NCBI RefSeq assembly: GCF_019599145.1
Contig: NZ_CP080647.1
Location: 5,766,001-5,830,000, forward strand
DNA from: Streptomyces akebiae
Lineage (GTDB): Bacteria; Actinomycetota; Actinomycetes; Streptomycetales; Streptomycetaceae
Direction of reading: 5' to 3'
Length of the DNA: 64,000 nucleotides
Shown: positions 6,741 to 15,741 of the stretch, one piece after another
Layout: every line of letters begins with the position of its first letter
Numbering within the stretch: the stretch's first letter is position 1
Made by a program: the position numbers and the translations under genes
The notes under the pieces: model-generated
Databases searched by the model: none
What the model saw: only the letters and a program-made list of their open reading frames with translations
What the model was told of the DNA's origin: nothing

Positions 6741-8399
6741 GTGAGCGGTGACATGGAGGGACGGCGCGGTGACCTGGAGTGGGGGACCGTCCCGGGGCTG
6801 GTCCGCGCGGCGGCCCGGCGGTTCGCCGGGGTCGAGGCCGTCGTCGACGGGCGTACGCGGGTGTCGTACGCGGAGCTGGGCGCCCGGGTGGAGCGCGCGG
6901 CGGCGGCGTGCGTCGCGAACGGGGTGCGGGCCGGCGACCGGGTCGCCCTCTGGGCCCCGAACTCCCTCGACTGGATCGTCTCCGCGCTCGGCGCGGTCTC
7001 GGCGGGCGCGGTCCTCGTCCCGCTGAACACCCGCTTCAAGGGCGGTGAGGCGGCGGACGTGCTGGCGCGCAGCCGGGCCAGGCTGCTGTTCGTCACCGGA
7101 ACCTTCCTCGGGACCTCGTACGTGGCCTCGCTCCGGCGCGCGGCCGGGGCGGACGCCGGGCGGCTGCGGGCGCCGGGGGCCGACGGTGTGTGCGAGCGGC
7201 CGGGGCCGCTGCCCGGACTCCCGCACCTGGAACAGGTGGTGGTGCTCTCGGACGACGCCCCCGCCGACTTCCGCACCTGGAAGGACTTCCTCGCCAGCGG
7301 CGACGGGGTGAGCGCGCAGGAGGTGCGGGCGCGGTCGGACGGACTGACGGGCGACTCCCCTTCCGACATCATCTTCACGTCCGGGACGACCGGCCGCCCC
7401 AAGGGCGCGGTGATCACCCATGCGCAGACCCTGCGGGCGTACGAGGTGTGGTGCGAGCTGGCAGGCCTCCGGCAGGGCGACCGCTACCTCATCGTGAACC
7501 CGTTCTTCCACACCTTCGGCTACAAGGCCGGGGTGATCGCCTGCCTCATGCGGGGCGCGACGATGATCCCCCAGCCGGTGTTCAACGTGGAGACGGCGAT
7601 GGCCAACGTGGCGGCCGAGCGGGTCTCGGTCCTGCCCGGCCCGCCCACCCTGCACCAGTCCCTCCTGGACCACCCCGCCCGCGACGACTACGACCTCGGC
7701 GCGCTGCGTCTGGTGGTGACGGGCGCGGCGGTGGTCCCGCTCCGACTCGTCGAACGGCTGCGGGCCGAACTGCGCGTGGACACCGTGCTGACGGCGTACG
7801 GCCTGTCCGAGGCGTCCGGCATCGTCACCATGTGCCGGCGCGGCGACGAGCCGTCGGTGATCGCGTCGACGTCGGGCCGGGCGGTCCCGGGGGCGGAGGT
7901 GCGCGTCGTCGATCCGCTGGGCTCCCCGCTGCCGCCCGGCTCCCCCGGAGAGGTCCTCGTCCGCGGCTTCAACGTCATGCGCGGCTACTTCGAGGATCCC
8001 GTCGAGACCGCGCGGGCGGTCACGCCCGACGGCTGGTTCCGCACCGGGGACATAGGCGTCCTGGACGAGGACGGCAACCTGCGGATCACCGACCGGGTCA
8101 AGGACATGTTCATCGTCGGCGGGTTCAACGCGTATCCCGCCGAGATCGAGCAACTCCTCGGTCTCCACCCGGATGTCGCGGACGTGGCGGTCGTCGGCGT
8201 CCCCGACCCGCGCCTCGGCGAGGTCGGCAAGGCGTTCGTCGTCCGCCGCCCGGGGTCCCTGGTGACCGCCGACGACCTCATCGCCTGGTCCCGTCGGGAG
8301 ATGGCCAACTACAAGGTGCCGAGGGCGGTCGACTTCGTGGGCGAACTGCCGCGCAACGCCGGCGGGAAGGTGGTGAAGGGGGAGCTGCGGGGGAGGTGA
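6741..8399 (+). CDS. Acyl-CoA synthetase (AMP-dependent ligase, FadD-like)
   Basis: ANL-superfamily ligase of 552 residues that should activate a carboxylic acid to its CoA thioester with ATP. GTG 6741 is preceded by GGAGG. Visible are the P-loop-like AMP motif near residues 209-223 (IIFTSGTTGRPKGAV), VLTAYGLSEASG, the GWFRTGDIG hinge motif, and the C-terminal catalytic-lysine motif (PRNAGGKVVKGEL). It is transcribed divergently from the hydratase/DUF35/Ltp operon and shares its putative operators, so it likely supplies that operon with substrate. The acid cannot be named; annotation as cyclohexanecarboxylate- or fatty-acid-CoA ligase would be guesswork. Confidence 0.93.
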   Translation: MSGDMEGRRGDLEWGTVPGLVRAAARRFAGVEAVVDGRTRVSYAELGARVERAAAACVANGVRAGDRVALWAPNSLDWIVSALGAVSAGAVLVPLNTRFKGGEAADVLARSRARLLFVTGTFLGTSYVASLRRAAGADAGRLRAPGADGVCERPGPLPGLPHLEQVVVLSDDAPADFRTWKDFLASGDGVSAQEVRARSDGLTGDSPSDIIFTSGTTGRPKGAVITHAQTLRAYEVWCELAGLRQGDRYLIVNPFFHTFGYKAGVIACLMRGATMIPQPVFNVETAMANVAAERVSVLPGPPTLHQSLLDHPARDDYDLGALRLVVTGAAVVPLRLVERLRAELRVDTVLTAYGLSEASGIVTMCRRGDEPSVIASTSGRAVPGAEVRVVDPLGSPLPPGSPGEVLVRGFNVMRGYFEDPVETARAVTPDGWFRTGDIGVLDEDGNLRITDRVKDMFIVGGFNAYPAEIEQLLGLHPDVADVAVVGVPDPRLGEVGKAFVVRRPGSLVTADDLIAWSRREMANYKVPRAVDFVGELPRNAGGKVVKGELRGR

Positions 8400-8504
8400 G
8401 GGCGGCGCCGAGGGCCGCGGGCCGGGCCGGGCAGGCCGGGCCGGGCGGCGGGAGGGGCCGTGCCGGTGGGGCGAGGCCTCGGCTCAGTCGCGCTGAGTCG
8501 TCGT

Positions 8505-8864
8505 TCAGTCGTCGCTCAGTGCCTTGCGGGCCGCCGTGTGCAGGGCGTGGATCTCGTCCATGGCCTCGCGCCAGGCGGGGTCGTCGGGGTCCACGGTGCG
8601 TGCGGTGCGCTCGGCGGTGCGCAGGCGCGCGGCGGAGGCGGGGAAGCGGGCGATCTCGATGGCCACGGCCCAGGTTTCGAGGAACCGGGCGATCGGGCGG
8701 AGGCTGCGCGTACGGGTCGCCAGCGTGATGGCCTCGTCCTTCTGCCGGTCCATCTCGGCGAGACGGTGAGGGGCCACCTGCGTGAGGGCCGCCCGCAACG
8801 CCGGCGGTGTCGTCTCCGGCCGCGCGGTGACGGGAGCGTCCGGTCGGGCCTGCGCTGCGCTCAT
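8505..8864 (-). CDS. DUF6247-like small protein
   Basis: 119 residues from ATG 8864, with GGGGAGG 8 bases upstream; a longer in-frame start at 8933 lacks support. The sequence has a Pro/Ala-rich start (ETTPPALRAALTQVAPHRL), then helical segments ending with DPAWREAMDEIHALHTAARKA, the pattern I associate with the actinobacterial DUF6247 family, often found beside toxin-antitoxin-like or regulatory genes. No partner toxin is adjacent here. The repeat-peptide gene lies 107 bases upstream on the same strand. Function unknown. Confidence 0.7.
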   Translation of the reverse strand: MSAAQARPDAPVTARPETTPPALRAALTQVAPHRLAEMDRQKDEAITLATRTRSLRPIARFLETWAVAIEIARFPASAARLRTAERTARTVDPDDPAWREAMDEIHALHTAARKALSDD

Positions 8865-8971
8865 CCTGATCCTCCCCTGAAAGGACTCTCGCCCGGACAC
8901 ACCTCGGCCGCGGTGGCTCCCCCTCCGCGCCACCGCGGCCGATCCCCGTGGGTACGGAAAGTCCGGTGCGC

Positions 8972-9166
8972 CTACTTGCCGCCGTCGAGGTCGAGGGCGG
9001 GCGGGGCGGGCGCGTGCTGGTCCATCGCGGTGATCTCCGGCTCCTCGCTCGGCGGCGCGGGCGCGTGCTGGTCCATCGTCGTGATCGCGCCGTCCTTCTT
9101 CGGCGGGGCGGGCGCGTGCTGGTCCATCGTGGTGATCTCCGGGTCCTTCTTCTTCTCTTCGCTCAT
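8972..9166 (-). CDS. Small peptide with three ITTMDQHAPAPP repeats
   Basis: A 64-residue protein with a short charged leader (MSEEKKKDP), then three near-identical 17-residue units, each a 12-residue core (ITTMDQHAPAPP, the third ITAMDQHAPAPP) plus a variable charged 5-residue linker, and a short tail ALDLDGGK. No signal peptide, Cys or membrane segment is present. The DNA repeats every 51 bp with few changes, pointing to recent duplication. Multi-core precursors of modified peptides have this layout, but no modifying enzyme is adjacent; neighbours are a DUF6247 protein and a SARP regulator. I have a vague memory of similar small Streptomyces proteins labelled sigma-like and cannot verify it. 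Confidence 0.8.
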   Translation of the reverse strand: MSEEKKKDPEITTMDQHAPAPPKKDGAITTMDQHAPAPPSEEPEITAMDQHAPAPPALDLDGGK

Positions 9167-9212
9167 AGCTGGAACTCCCCGTGAGTGAACGGTGCTTCTC
9201 GGCGGAAGCGCC

Positions 9213-9244
9213 GGTTCGGCGACTCCCCCGGGGGTCGCCGAACC
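9213..9244. terminator. Strong hairpin downstream of the SARP gene
   Basis: GGTTCGGCGA (9213-9222) pairs with TCGCCGAACC (9235-9244), and the interior CCCCC/GGGGG also pairs, giving about 15 bp with one 2-base bulge. It lies between the end of the SARP gene and the start of the repeat-peptide gene, both minus strand, and likely separates their transcripts. Confidence 0.65.
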
Positions 9245-9372
9245 AGCGTTTCGAACGGCCTCAGGTCAACCATGAGGCCCTGCGGATCCGCCTGCCCCCC
9301 GACGCGACGGATCGATGGACTGAGACTCTCAGCCGCTCATAAACGTTCGATGAACGTCCCGCCCCAGGGGTG

Positions 9373-12300
9373 TCACGCCGCCGCGAGCGGATGGAGGAGG
9401 CCGCGCACCTCCGCGGCCTCGGACGAGCCGGACTGCTCGTACATCGTGAGCGCCTCACGCCAGCAGGCGCGGGCCCGGTCCGACTGGCCGAGGGCCATCA
9501 ACGCCCTGCCCAGCAGGGTCAGGGCGTTGGCCCTCATCCAGTCGCCGCCGATGCAGCCGATCGACAGCGCCTGTTCGGCGTGCCGGGCGGCCTGGGCGGG
9601 GCGACGGGCCGCCAGGTGAACCTGGGCCACCCGGAAGTGGGTCGTTCCCTCCCAGAGCCGCTGACGGTTCTCGGTGAAGATCCGCAGCGCCGCGTCGAGC
9701 TGCTCCAGGGCCTCCGGGAGCCGGCCCGCCTGCGTGAGCACGATCCCCGAGGCGTAGCGGGCGTTCGCGAGGCGTACGGACATCCCCAGCTCGTCGTAGA
9801 TCTCCACGCCTCGCTGCGCGAGATCGACCGCTCTGGCGGTACGGCCCATCGAGGCGAGGGAACGGGACAGATTGCACACCGCGCTGGCCTCGCCCGGTGT
9901 GTTGCCGTCCGCCTGGAACGCCTCGATGGCTCTGATCAGGAAGACCTCGGCGTCCGGGAAGCGGGCGGTGCAGATGGCGATGATCCCCAACTGGTTGGGG
10001 GCGGCGCCGCTCGTCCAGGGGTCGTCGGCCGTTCGGTTCACGAGATCGGCGCGCTCGGCCTCCCTCTCCGCCTCCTCGAAACGCCCCGCCTGGCTGAGGA
10101 CCTGGGCCAGCGTGATGCGTGCCCGGGTCTCGGCGTGCGCGTCCCCGAGGGCCGCGGCCGCGTCACGTGCGGCGAGCGCGGTCGTCTCGTAGCGGCGGGA
10201 ACCGGCCCCGGACTCCGCCAGATCGATGGTGGCCAGCAGCAGGTCGACGGCCCGTCGCAGGGTGGACGCTCCGAGCGACTGCTGAACGCAGGCGAGCAGC
10301 GGCTCCGCCTCCGCGTGCAGCCAGTCCAGCGCATCCGAGGCGGAGGCGAACTCCCGGCCGTCGTACCGGCTCCGCTCCAGATGCGCGACGGTTCGGTCCC
10401 CCGGCCGCTCGATCGCGTACACCCGCGTCGCCGTCGCCAGATAGAAGTCCAGCAGCCGTGACATCGCCGACTCCCGCTCCCCCGACTCCTCCTCTCCCGA
10501 CGGCTGTTCGTCCCGCTCGGCACATGCACGCGCGTAGAGCCGCACGAGGTCGTGGAAGCGGTAGCGGCCGGGCGCGGCGGATTCGAGGAGGGAGGTGTCG
10601 ACGAGGATCTCCAGGAGGTCCTCGGTCTCCTCCAGCGGCAGGTCCAGTACGGCGGCCGCGGCGGCCAGCGAGATGTCCGGGCCGTCCGCGAGGCCGAGCA
10701 GCCTGAACGCCCGTGCCTGGGCGGGCTCCAGCTGGCCGTAGCCCAGCTCGAAGGTGGCCTTCACGGCCAGGTCGCCGGCCTGGAGCTCGTCCAACCGGCG
10801 CCGCTCGTCGGCGAGTTTGGCGGCCAGGACGGACACCGTCCAGGTTCTGCGCGCCGCCAGCCGGGACGCGGCGATGCGGATGGCGAGCGGCAGGAAGCCG
10901 CAGGCCGCGACGACGTCCAGGGCTGCCGTGCGTTCCGCCGCGACGCGCTCCTCGCCGACGATCTTCGTGAAGAGCCGCAGGGCCTCGTCGGGCGACATCA
11001 CGTCCAGGTCGACGAGATGGGCGCCGGCCAGGTCCACCATCCGCACCCGGGCGGTGACGAGGGCCGCGCAGCCCGCCGTGCCCGGCAGCAGGGGCCGTAC
11101 CTGGGCGGCGTCGCGCGCGTTGTCGAGCAGGACCAGCACCCGGCGGCCGTCCAGGACCGACCGGTACAGGGCCGACCGCTCCGCCAGGGAGTCGGGGATC
11201 GCCGAGTCGGCCGTGCCCAGGGCGCGCAGGAAGGAGCCGAGGACGGTCTCCGGGTCGGCGGGGCGGGAGCCGGCGCCCTGGAGGTCGACGTACAACTGGC
11301 CGTCCGGGAAGGCCGATCTGGACCGGTGGGCCACATGCACCGCGAGGGTCGTCTTGCCGACGCCGCCGATGCCGGCCAGCGCGGACACGGCCATCACCTG
11401 GCCCTGCGCGCCGGAGGCCTCCGCCAGCACCCCGCTGAGGTCGTCGACGAGGGAGGCGCGGCCGGTGAAGTCCGGGACGGTGGCGGGGAGCTGGGCGGGC
11501 CGGACCGGGGTGGCGGCCGGTTCGGGGGCCAGGGGAGCGGAGGGTTCCGCGAGGCCGGGGTCCGCTCGCAGGATGCGCTGCTGCAACTCGCGCAGGCCCG
11601 GGCGCGGGTCCACGCCGAGTTCGTCCGCGAGCAGGCGGCGGGTGTCCGCGTACACCGCGAGGGCCTCCGCCTGACGTCCGCTGCGGTACAGCGCCAGCAT
11701 CAGCAGTTCGCGCAGTCGCTCCCGCAACGGGTGCGCGGCGGTGAGCGCGGTCAGCTCGGAGACCGCCTCCGCGTGACAGCCCTGCTCCAGGTCCATGTCC
11801 AGTCGTGATTCGACCAGTTGCAGCCGCCACTCGTCGAGGCGGGCCCGCTGCGTCTCCGCGTAGGGCCCCGGAACGCTCGCCAGGACCTCGCCGTCCCACA
11901 GCCCGAGCGCCTTGTTCAGCAGCCGGCGGGCTCGGCACAGGTCACCGGAGTTCTTGGCCTTCTCCGCGTCGGTCGCCAGTTCCTGGGCCACGGCGAGGTC
12001 CAGGGCGCCGGCGGGCAGCGCGCGGACCGCGTAGCCACCGGACTCGCTGACCAGGACACCGGGGGAGAGCACCTTGCGCAGCCGGGAGGCGTACGTCCGC
12101 ACCGCCGCCAGCGCCTGGGACGGCGGCTCGTCGCCCCACAGCGCGTCGATCAGCTCGCTCGCGGTGGCCGTACGGCCCTCGCGGAGCAACAGTGCTGCGA
12201 GCAGGGCGCGTTGCTGTGGCGAACCGGTGGCGAGAGGTTCGGCGCCGCGCCAGGCCCGCACGGGTCCGAGCACGCTGAAACGCAGCTCGGCCGGGGCTTC

Positions 12301-12393
12301 GGGGTCCGGTTGCACGGTCTCGGCGTCCACGGCAGTCCTTTGCTCCGGCACTCGCGGCCCACCGACCTCCGGCACTCCCGGTCCACCGCCCAT
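9373..12393 (-). CDS. SARP/AfsR-family transcriptional regulator with NB-ARC and TPR domains
   Basis: 1006 residues. ATG 12393 has AGGGGG six bases upstream. N-terminus: OmpR-like winged helix (FSVLGPVRAWRG ... SELIDALWGDEPPSQALAAV), then a bacterial transcriptional activator domain to about residue 280 (ELTALTAAHPLRERLREL). Next is an NB-ARC NTPase with P-loop near residues 342-352 (ALAGIGGVGKTTLAV) and a kinase-2 segment (RRVLVLLDNARDAAQVRPLL). The last 300 residues hold TPR repeats. AfsR-type SARPs activate antibiotic or developmental genes; here no biosynthetic cluster is adjacent, so the target is unclear. The nearest candidate is the repeat peptide 200 bases downstream. Confidence 0.95.
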   Translation of the reverse strand: MGGGPGVPEVGGPRVPEQRTAVDAETVQPDPEAPAELRFSVLGPVRAWRGAEPLATGSPQQRALLAALLLREGRTATASELIDALWGDEPPSQALAAVRTYASRLRKVLSPGVLVSESGGYAVRALPAGALDLAVAQELATDAEKAKNSGDLCRARRLLNKALGLWDGEVLASVPGPYAETQRARLDEWRLQLVESRLDMDLEQGCHAEAVSELTALTAAHPLRERLRELLMLALYRSGRQAEALAVYADTRRLLADELGVDPRPGLRELQQRILRADPGLAEPSAPLAPEPAATPVRPAQLPATVPDFTGRASLVDDLSGVLAEASGAQGQVMAVSALAGIGGVGKTTLAVHVAHRSRSAFPDGQLYVDLQGAGSRPADPETVLGSFLRALGTADSAIPDSLAERSALYRSVLDGRRVLVLLDNARDAAQVRPLLPGTAGCAALVTARVRMVDLAGAHLVDLDVMSPDEALRLFTKIVGEERVAAERTAALDVVAACGFLPLAIRIAASRLAARRTWTVSVLAAKLADERRRLDELQAGDLAVKATFELGYGQLEPAQARAFRLLGLADGPDISLAAAAAVLDLPLEETEDLLEILVDTSLLESAAPGRYRFHDLVRLYARACAERDEQPSGEEESGERESAMSRLLDFYLATATRVYAIERPGDRTVAHLERSRYDGREFASASDALDWLHAEAEPLLACVQQSLGASTLRRAVDLLLATIDLAESGAGSRRYETTALAARDAAAALGDAHAETRARITLAQVLSQAGRFEEAEREAERADLVNRTADDPWTSGAAPNQLGIIAICTARFPDAEVFLIRAIEAFQADGNTPGEASAVCNLSRSLASMGRTARAVDLAQRGVEIYDELGMSVRLANARYASGIVLTQAGRLPEALEQLDAALRIFTENRQRLWEGTTHFRVAQVHLAARRPAQAARHAEQALSIGCIGGDWMRANALTLLGRALMALGQSDRARACWREALTMYEQSGSSEAAEVRGLLHPLAAA

Positions 12394-12545
12394 CGACAGC
12401 CCCCTAAGGCCTTCTGATATCCAGGCCAGTTTGCCTTGTTCATGGCAGATCCGTCAGCCGTGCGAGAGGTCGATCACAGGGAGACGCGAGGGATGTCACG
12501 AGGCCTGCACAGGCTCTTCGCAGGGGGGTTGCCGGTGAACCATTA

Positions 12546-12560
12546 CTGACGGACCGTCAG
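12546..12560. promoter_or_regulatory. CTGAC-N5-GTCAG palindrome, site 3
   Basis: CTGACGGACCGTCAG is a perfect palindrome with 7-bp arms around a single base. It ends 21 bp before the amidohydrolase ATG, so a bound repressor would block the start of transcription. Confidence 0.75.
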
Positions 12561-12581
12561 ATCGGCGCTACCGTAACGGGC

Positions 12582-13865
12582 ATGGACACCTTGGAGACGA
12601 GCGCCACGGATCCCGACAGCCCCGCCACCGCCCCGGCCCCCTTCCCGAAGATCATCTCCGTCGACGACCACACGGTGGAGCCCCCGAACGTCTGGCAGGA
12701 CCGGCTCCCCAAGAAGTACCTGGACACGGGCCCCCGGGTGGTCCGCGCGCCGCTGAAGGAGATGACGTTCCTCGGCGGCCGGTTCAAGCCCGTGATGGGC
12801 GCCCCCGGCGACGACGGCCCCATCGGCGACTGGTGGGTCTACGAGGACCTGCACCGCCCGCTGACCCGCCTCGACACCGCCGTCGGCTACTCCAGGGACG
12901 AGATCAAGCTGGAGATCATCACCTACGAGCAGATGCGCCCCGGCTCGTACGACGTCCCGCAGCGCCTCGCCGACATGGACGTCAACCACGTCCAGTCGGC
13001 CCTGTGCTTCCCGACCTTCCCCCGCTTCTGCGGCCAGACCTTCACCGAGGCCGCGGACCGTGAACTCGGGCTGCTCGGCGTCCGGGCGTACAACGACTGG
13101 ATGGTGGAGGAGTGGTGCGGCCCCGAGGCGCGGGGCCGGCTCATCCCGCTCACCCTCATCCCGTTGTGGGACGCGGAGCTGGCGGCGGCGGAGGTGCGCA
13201 GGAACGCGGCGCGCGGCGTCCGCGCGGTGGCCTTCTCCGAGATACCCCCGCACCTGGGCCTCCCCTCCGTCCACACCGACGACTGGGACCCCTTCCTCGC
13301 CGCCTGCGACGAGACCGGCACGGTCGTCGCCATGCACATCGGGTCCTCCAGCCGCATGCCGTCCACCTCCGCGGACGCGCCGCCCGCCGTCGGCTCCACC
13401 ATCACCTTCGCCAACTGCTGCTTCTCGATGGTCGACTGGCTGATGAGCGGCAAGTTCGAACGCTTCCCGAACCTCAAGGTCATGTACGCCGAGGGCCAGA
13501 TCGGCTGGATCCCGTACATCCTGGAACGCGCGGACGTCGTCTGGGAGGAGAACCGGGGCTGGGGCGGCGTCGCGGACAAGGTCCACCGCCCGCCGTCGGA
13601 GCTGTTCGCCGACCACGTCTACGGCTGCTTCTTCGACGACGCGTTCGGGCTCCGCAACCTGGACGCGATCGGCGTCGGCAACGTCCTCTACGAGACCGAC
13701 TACCCCCACTCCGACTCCACCTGGCCCGAGTCCCGCCAGGTGGGCGAGGCCCAGATGGGCCACCTGGACCCGGACGTGGTGGACCGGATCGTGCGGCGGA
13801 ACGCGATCGAGTTGCTGGGGCTGACGGAGGACGGGCTGTGGGCGGGGCCGGGGAGCGCGAGTTGA
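12582..13865 (+). CDS. Amidohydrolase_2 family metal-dependent hydrolase/decarboxylase
   Basis: 427 residues, ATG 12582; no clear ribosome-binding site, so perhaps a leaderless or very short-leader transcript. TIM-barrel signature segments are visible: the N-terminal metal site as DDHTVEPPNVW (a variant of the usual DxHxH), MHIGSSSRMPS, and the C-terminal YETDYPHSDSTWPESR, which carries the Asp/His typical of the ACMSD/LigW/amidohydrolase_2 group. Members decarboxylate or hydrolyse aromatic or cyclic acids. The palindrome site 3 lies directly upstream, and the following LLM oxidoreductase overlaps it (TTGA), so the two act together. The substrate is unknown. Confidence 0.88.
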   Translation: MDTLETSATDPDSPATAPAPFPKIISVDDHTVEPPNVWQDRLPKKYLDTGPRVVRAPLKEMTFLGGRFKPVMGAPGDDGPIGDWWVYEDLHRPLTRLDTAVGYSRDEIKLEIITYEQMRPGSYDVPQRLADMDVNHVQSALCFPTFPRFCGQTFTEAADRELGLLGVRAYNDWMVEEWCGPEARGRLIPLTLIPLWDAELAAAEVRRNAARGVRAVAFSEIPPHLGLPSVHTDDWDPFLAACDETGTVVAMHIGSSSRMPSTSADAPPAVGSTITFANCCFSMVDWLMSGKFERFPNLKVMYAEGQIGWIPYILERADVVWEENRGWGGVADKVHRPPSELFADHVYGCFFDDAFGLRNLDAIGVGNVLYETDYPHSDSTWPESRQVGEAQMGHLDPDVVDRIVRRNAIELLGLTEDGLWAGPGSAS

Positions 13866-14821
13866 GCGGGTCCGGGGAACGCCCGTCGAACGGGACCGGC
13901 GTGGCGCTCGGCTACGGGATGCAGCTCCCCGTCCAGTCGCAGAGCACCCTCTACGCCGAGCCCTGGGAGGCGGACGCGGGGCCGCGGGAGCTGGCCGAGG
14001 TCGCGCGGGCCGCCGACCGGGCGGGGTTCGCGTACGTCGCCGTCTGCGACCACGTGGCCATCCCGCGCCGTCTCGCGCCCGCGATGAGCACCGTCTGGTA
14101 CGACCCGGTCGCCACGCTCGCCTACCTGGCCGCCGTCACCGAACGGGTCCGGCTGCTCAGCCATGTCGCGGTGGTCGGCCTGCGCCACCCGCTCCTCACG
14201 GCCAAGCAGTACGCCACCCTCGACCATCTCTCCGCCGGCCGGCTGATCCTCGGTGTGGGCGCCGGGCACGTACGGGAGGAGTTCGAGGCGTTGGGGGTGG
14301 ACTTCGAGCGGCGGGGGGCGGTGCTGGACGAGTGCGTGGACGCGCTGCGCGCCGCCCTCGGACCGGACGAATTCCCCTCCCACCACGGCAAGCGGTACGA
14401 CTTCGAGGACTTGGGCCAGATGCCCCGGCCCGCCCAGGACCGGGTGCCCCTCTGGGTGGGCGGCTCGTCCCCGGCCGCCGTCCGCCGGGCCGCCGTCCGG
14501 GGCGACGGCTGGTTGCCCCAGGGCGACCCGCGCGACCGCCTCCCGGCCCAGATCGCCCGACTCCGCCGACTACGGCAGGAGGCGGGCGCCACCGGCCCCT
14601 TCACCATCGGCGCGATCACCGAGCCGCTGTACGTGGGTGAGCCGACCTGGGACGTCGGGCGGCGCACCCTCACCGGGAGCCCGGCCGCGATGGCCGAGTC
14701 CTTGCGCGCGTACCGCGCGATGGGGGTGGATCAGATCCAGGTGCGGTTCCGGAGCCGTGGCGTGGGTGAACTCGCGGATCAGATGGGAGCGTTCGGGGGC
14801 GAGGTGGGGCCCCTGTTGTAG
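13862..14821 (+). CDS. LLM-class oxidoreductase (probably F420-dependent)
   Basis: Luciferase-like TIM-barrel protein of 319 residues. I chose TTG 13862, which overlaps the upstream stop (TTGA) and has GGGGAG about 6 bases upstream; GTG 13901 is the alternative. Typical family segments are DRAGFAYVAVCDHV, YATLDHLSAGRLILGVGAGH and PLWVGGSSPAAVRRAA. The pattern fits the F420-dependent group used in actinobacterial catabolism, but cofactor assignment is inference. Cotranscribed with the amidohydrolase and hence presumably in the palindrome regulon. Confidence 0.88.
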   Translation: MSGSGERPSNGTGVALGYGMQLPVQSQSTLYAEPWEADAGPRELAEVARAADRAGFAYVAVCDHVAIPRRLAPAMSTVWYDPVATLAYLAAVTERVRLLSHVAVVGLRHPLLTAKQYATLDHLSAGRLILGVGAGHVREEFEALGVDFERRGAVLDECVDALRAALGPDEFPSHHGKRYDFEDLGQMPRPAQDRVPLWVGGSSPAAVRRAAVRGDGWLPQGDPRDRLPAQIARLRRLRQEAGATGPFTIGAITEPLYVGEPTWDVGRRTLTGSPAAMAESLRAYRAMGVDQIQVRFRSRGVGELADQMGAFGGEVGPLL

Positions 14822-14996
14822 AAGCCGCCCGCCCCTGTCACGGGCGCCCTTGCGTAGCGGACAGCTGACGGCGGTTCCGTTGCCCGCCCGGCTTGGCAGC
14901 GGGGACATCCGTACGTCGACCAGTCGTGCGACGTCGCTCGGTGTCGTGCCCGCGGATCACCGTGCGCTGGTGTGGGTGCCCGACGGCCACGGGTGC

Positions 14997-15581
14997 CCGA
15001 TTTCGGGCAGAGTCCTGTTCAGCGGCACGGACCTGACCTCCGCCAGCCGTGAATTCCGGCGTCACGTGGCGTGGCTTCCTCAGCGGGTGCCCAGCTCAAG
15101 GCAATTGACCGCCCGCGAGTATGTGGCCTACATCGCCTGGCTGAAGGGGGAGAGCCGCTCCGGTGCTTGGGAGCGCGCAGCAGTCACCCTCGACCAGGTC
15201 GGCCTGGCCGAGCAGGCAGACCAGAAGACCGCCAAGCTCTCCGGTGGCCAACTGCGCCGTGTTGGTATCGCGTGTGCCCTGGCTCATGACGCGCGGGTCA
15301 TCCTGTTGGACGAGCCGACGGCCGGGCTCGATCCTCACCAGCGCACGGTCTTCCGTGACGTGCTGCGTGAGGTCTCTGCGAAGACTCCGGTACTCATGTC
15401 TACGCATGATGTCGCCGATCTGGCCGACGAAGCCGACACCGTCACCCTGATGGACGGCGGCCGGATCCGCCACCACGGAGCAACCCAGAGCTTCCTGGAC
15501 CACGCGCATGCCGACGCCGTACCCGCGCGCCGGGCCGAGTCGGCGTATTCCGTCCTCATGCGGCTCGAGAACTCGCAATGA
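14997..15581 (+). pseudogene. ABC transporter ATPase remnant lacking the Walker A half
   Basis: From about 14997 the reading frame matches an ABC ATPase: ISGRVLFSGTDLTSASREF, a Q-loop region (VAWLPQRVPSS), signature KLSGGQLRRVGIACAL, Walker B with D-loop (VILLDEPTAGLDPHQR), the H-loop (LMSTHDVADLADEADTV) and a normal C-terminus. The N-terminal part with Walker A is missing and the upstream 170 bases encode nothing matching, so it cannot bind ATP normally. The stop still overlaps an ATG (ATGA at 15578-15581), the usual coupling to a permease gene, but what follows is not a permease. This looks like a decaying ABC-2 transporter operon. Confidence 0.75.
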
Positions 15582-15741
15582 CATCCGGGCGCCTGTCACC
15601 GCCCTCACCTCCGGCACCGAGGACATCGGCGTGCTCTGCGGGCCGCTCATCGAGGTCGTCAGGGTTTGACCCCGGATTCCGCGGGCGCCGCCTGCCCCAT
15701 GCCGCCGACGCGGCAGAGGACAGGCGGCCGGCCGTGTCGGC

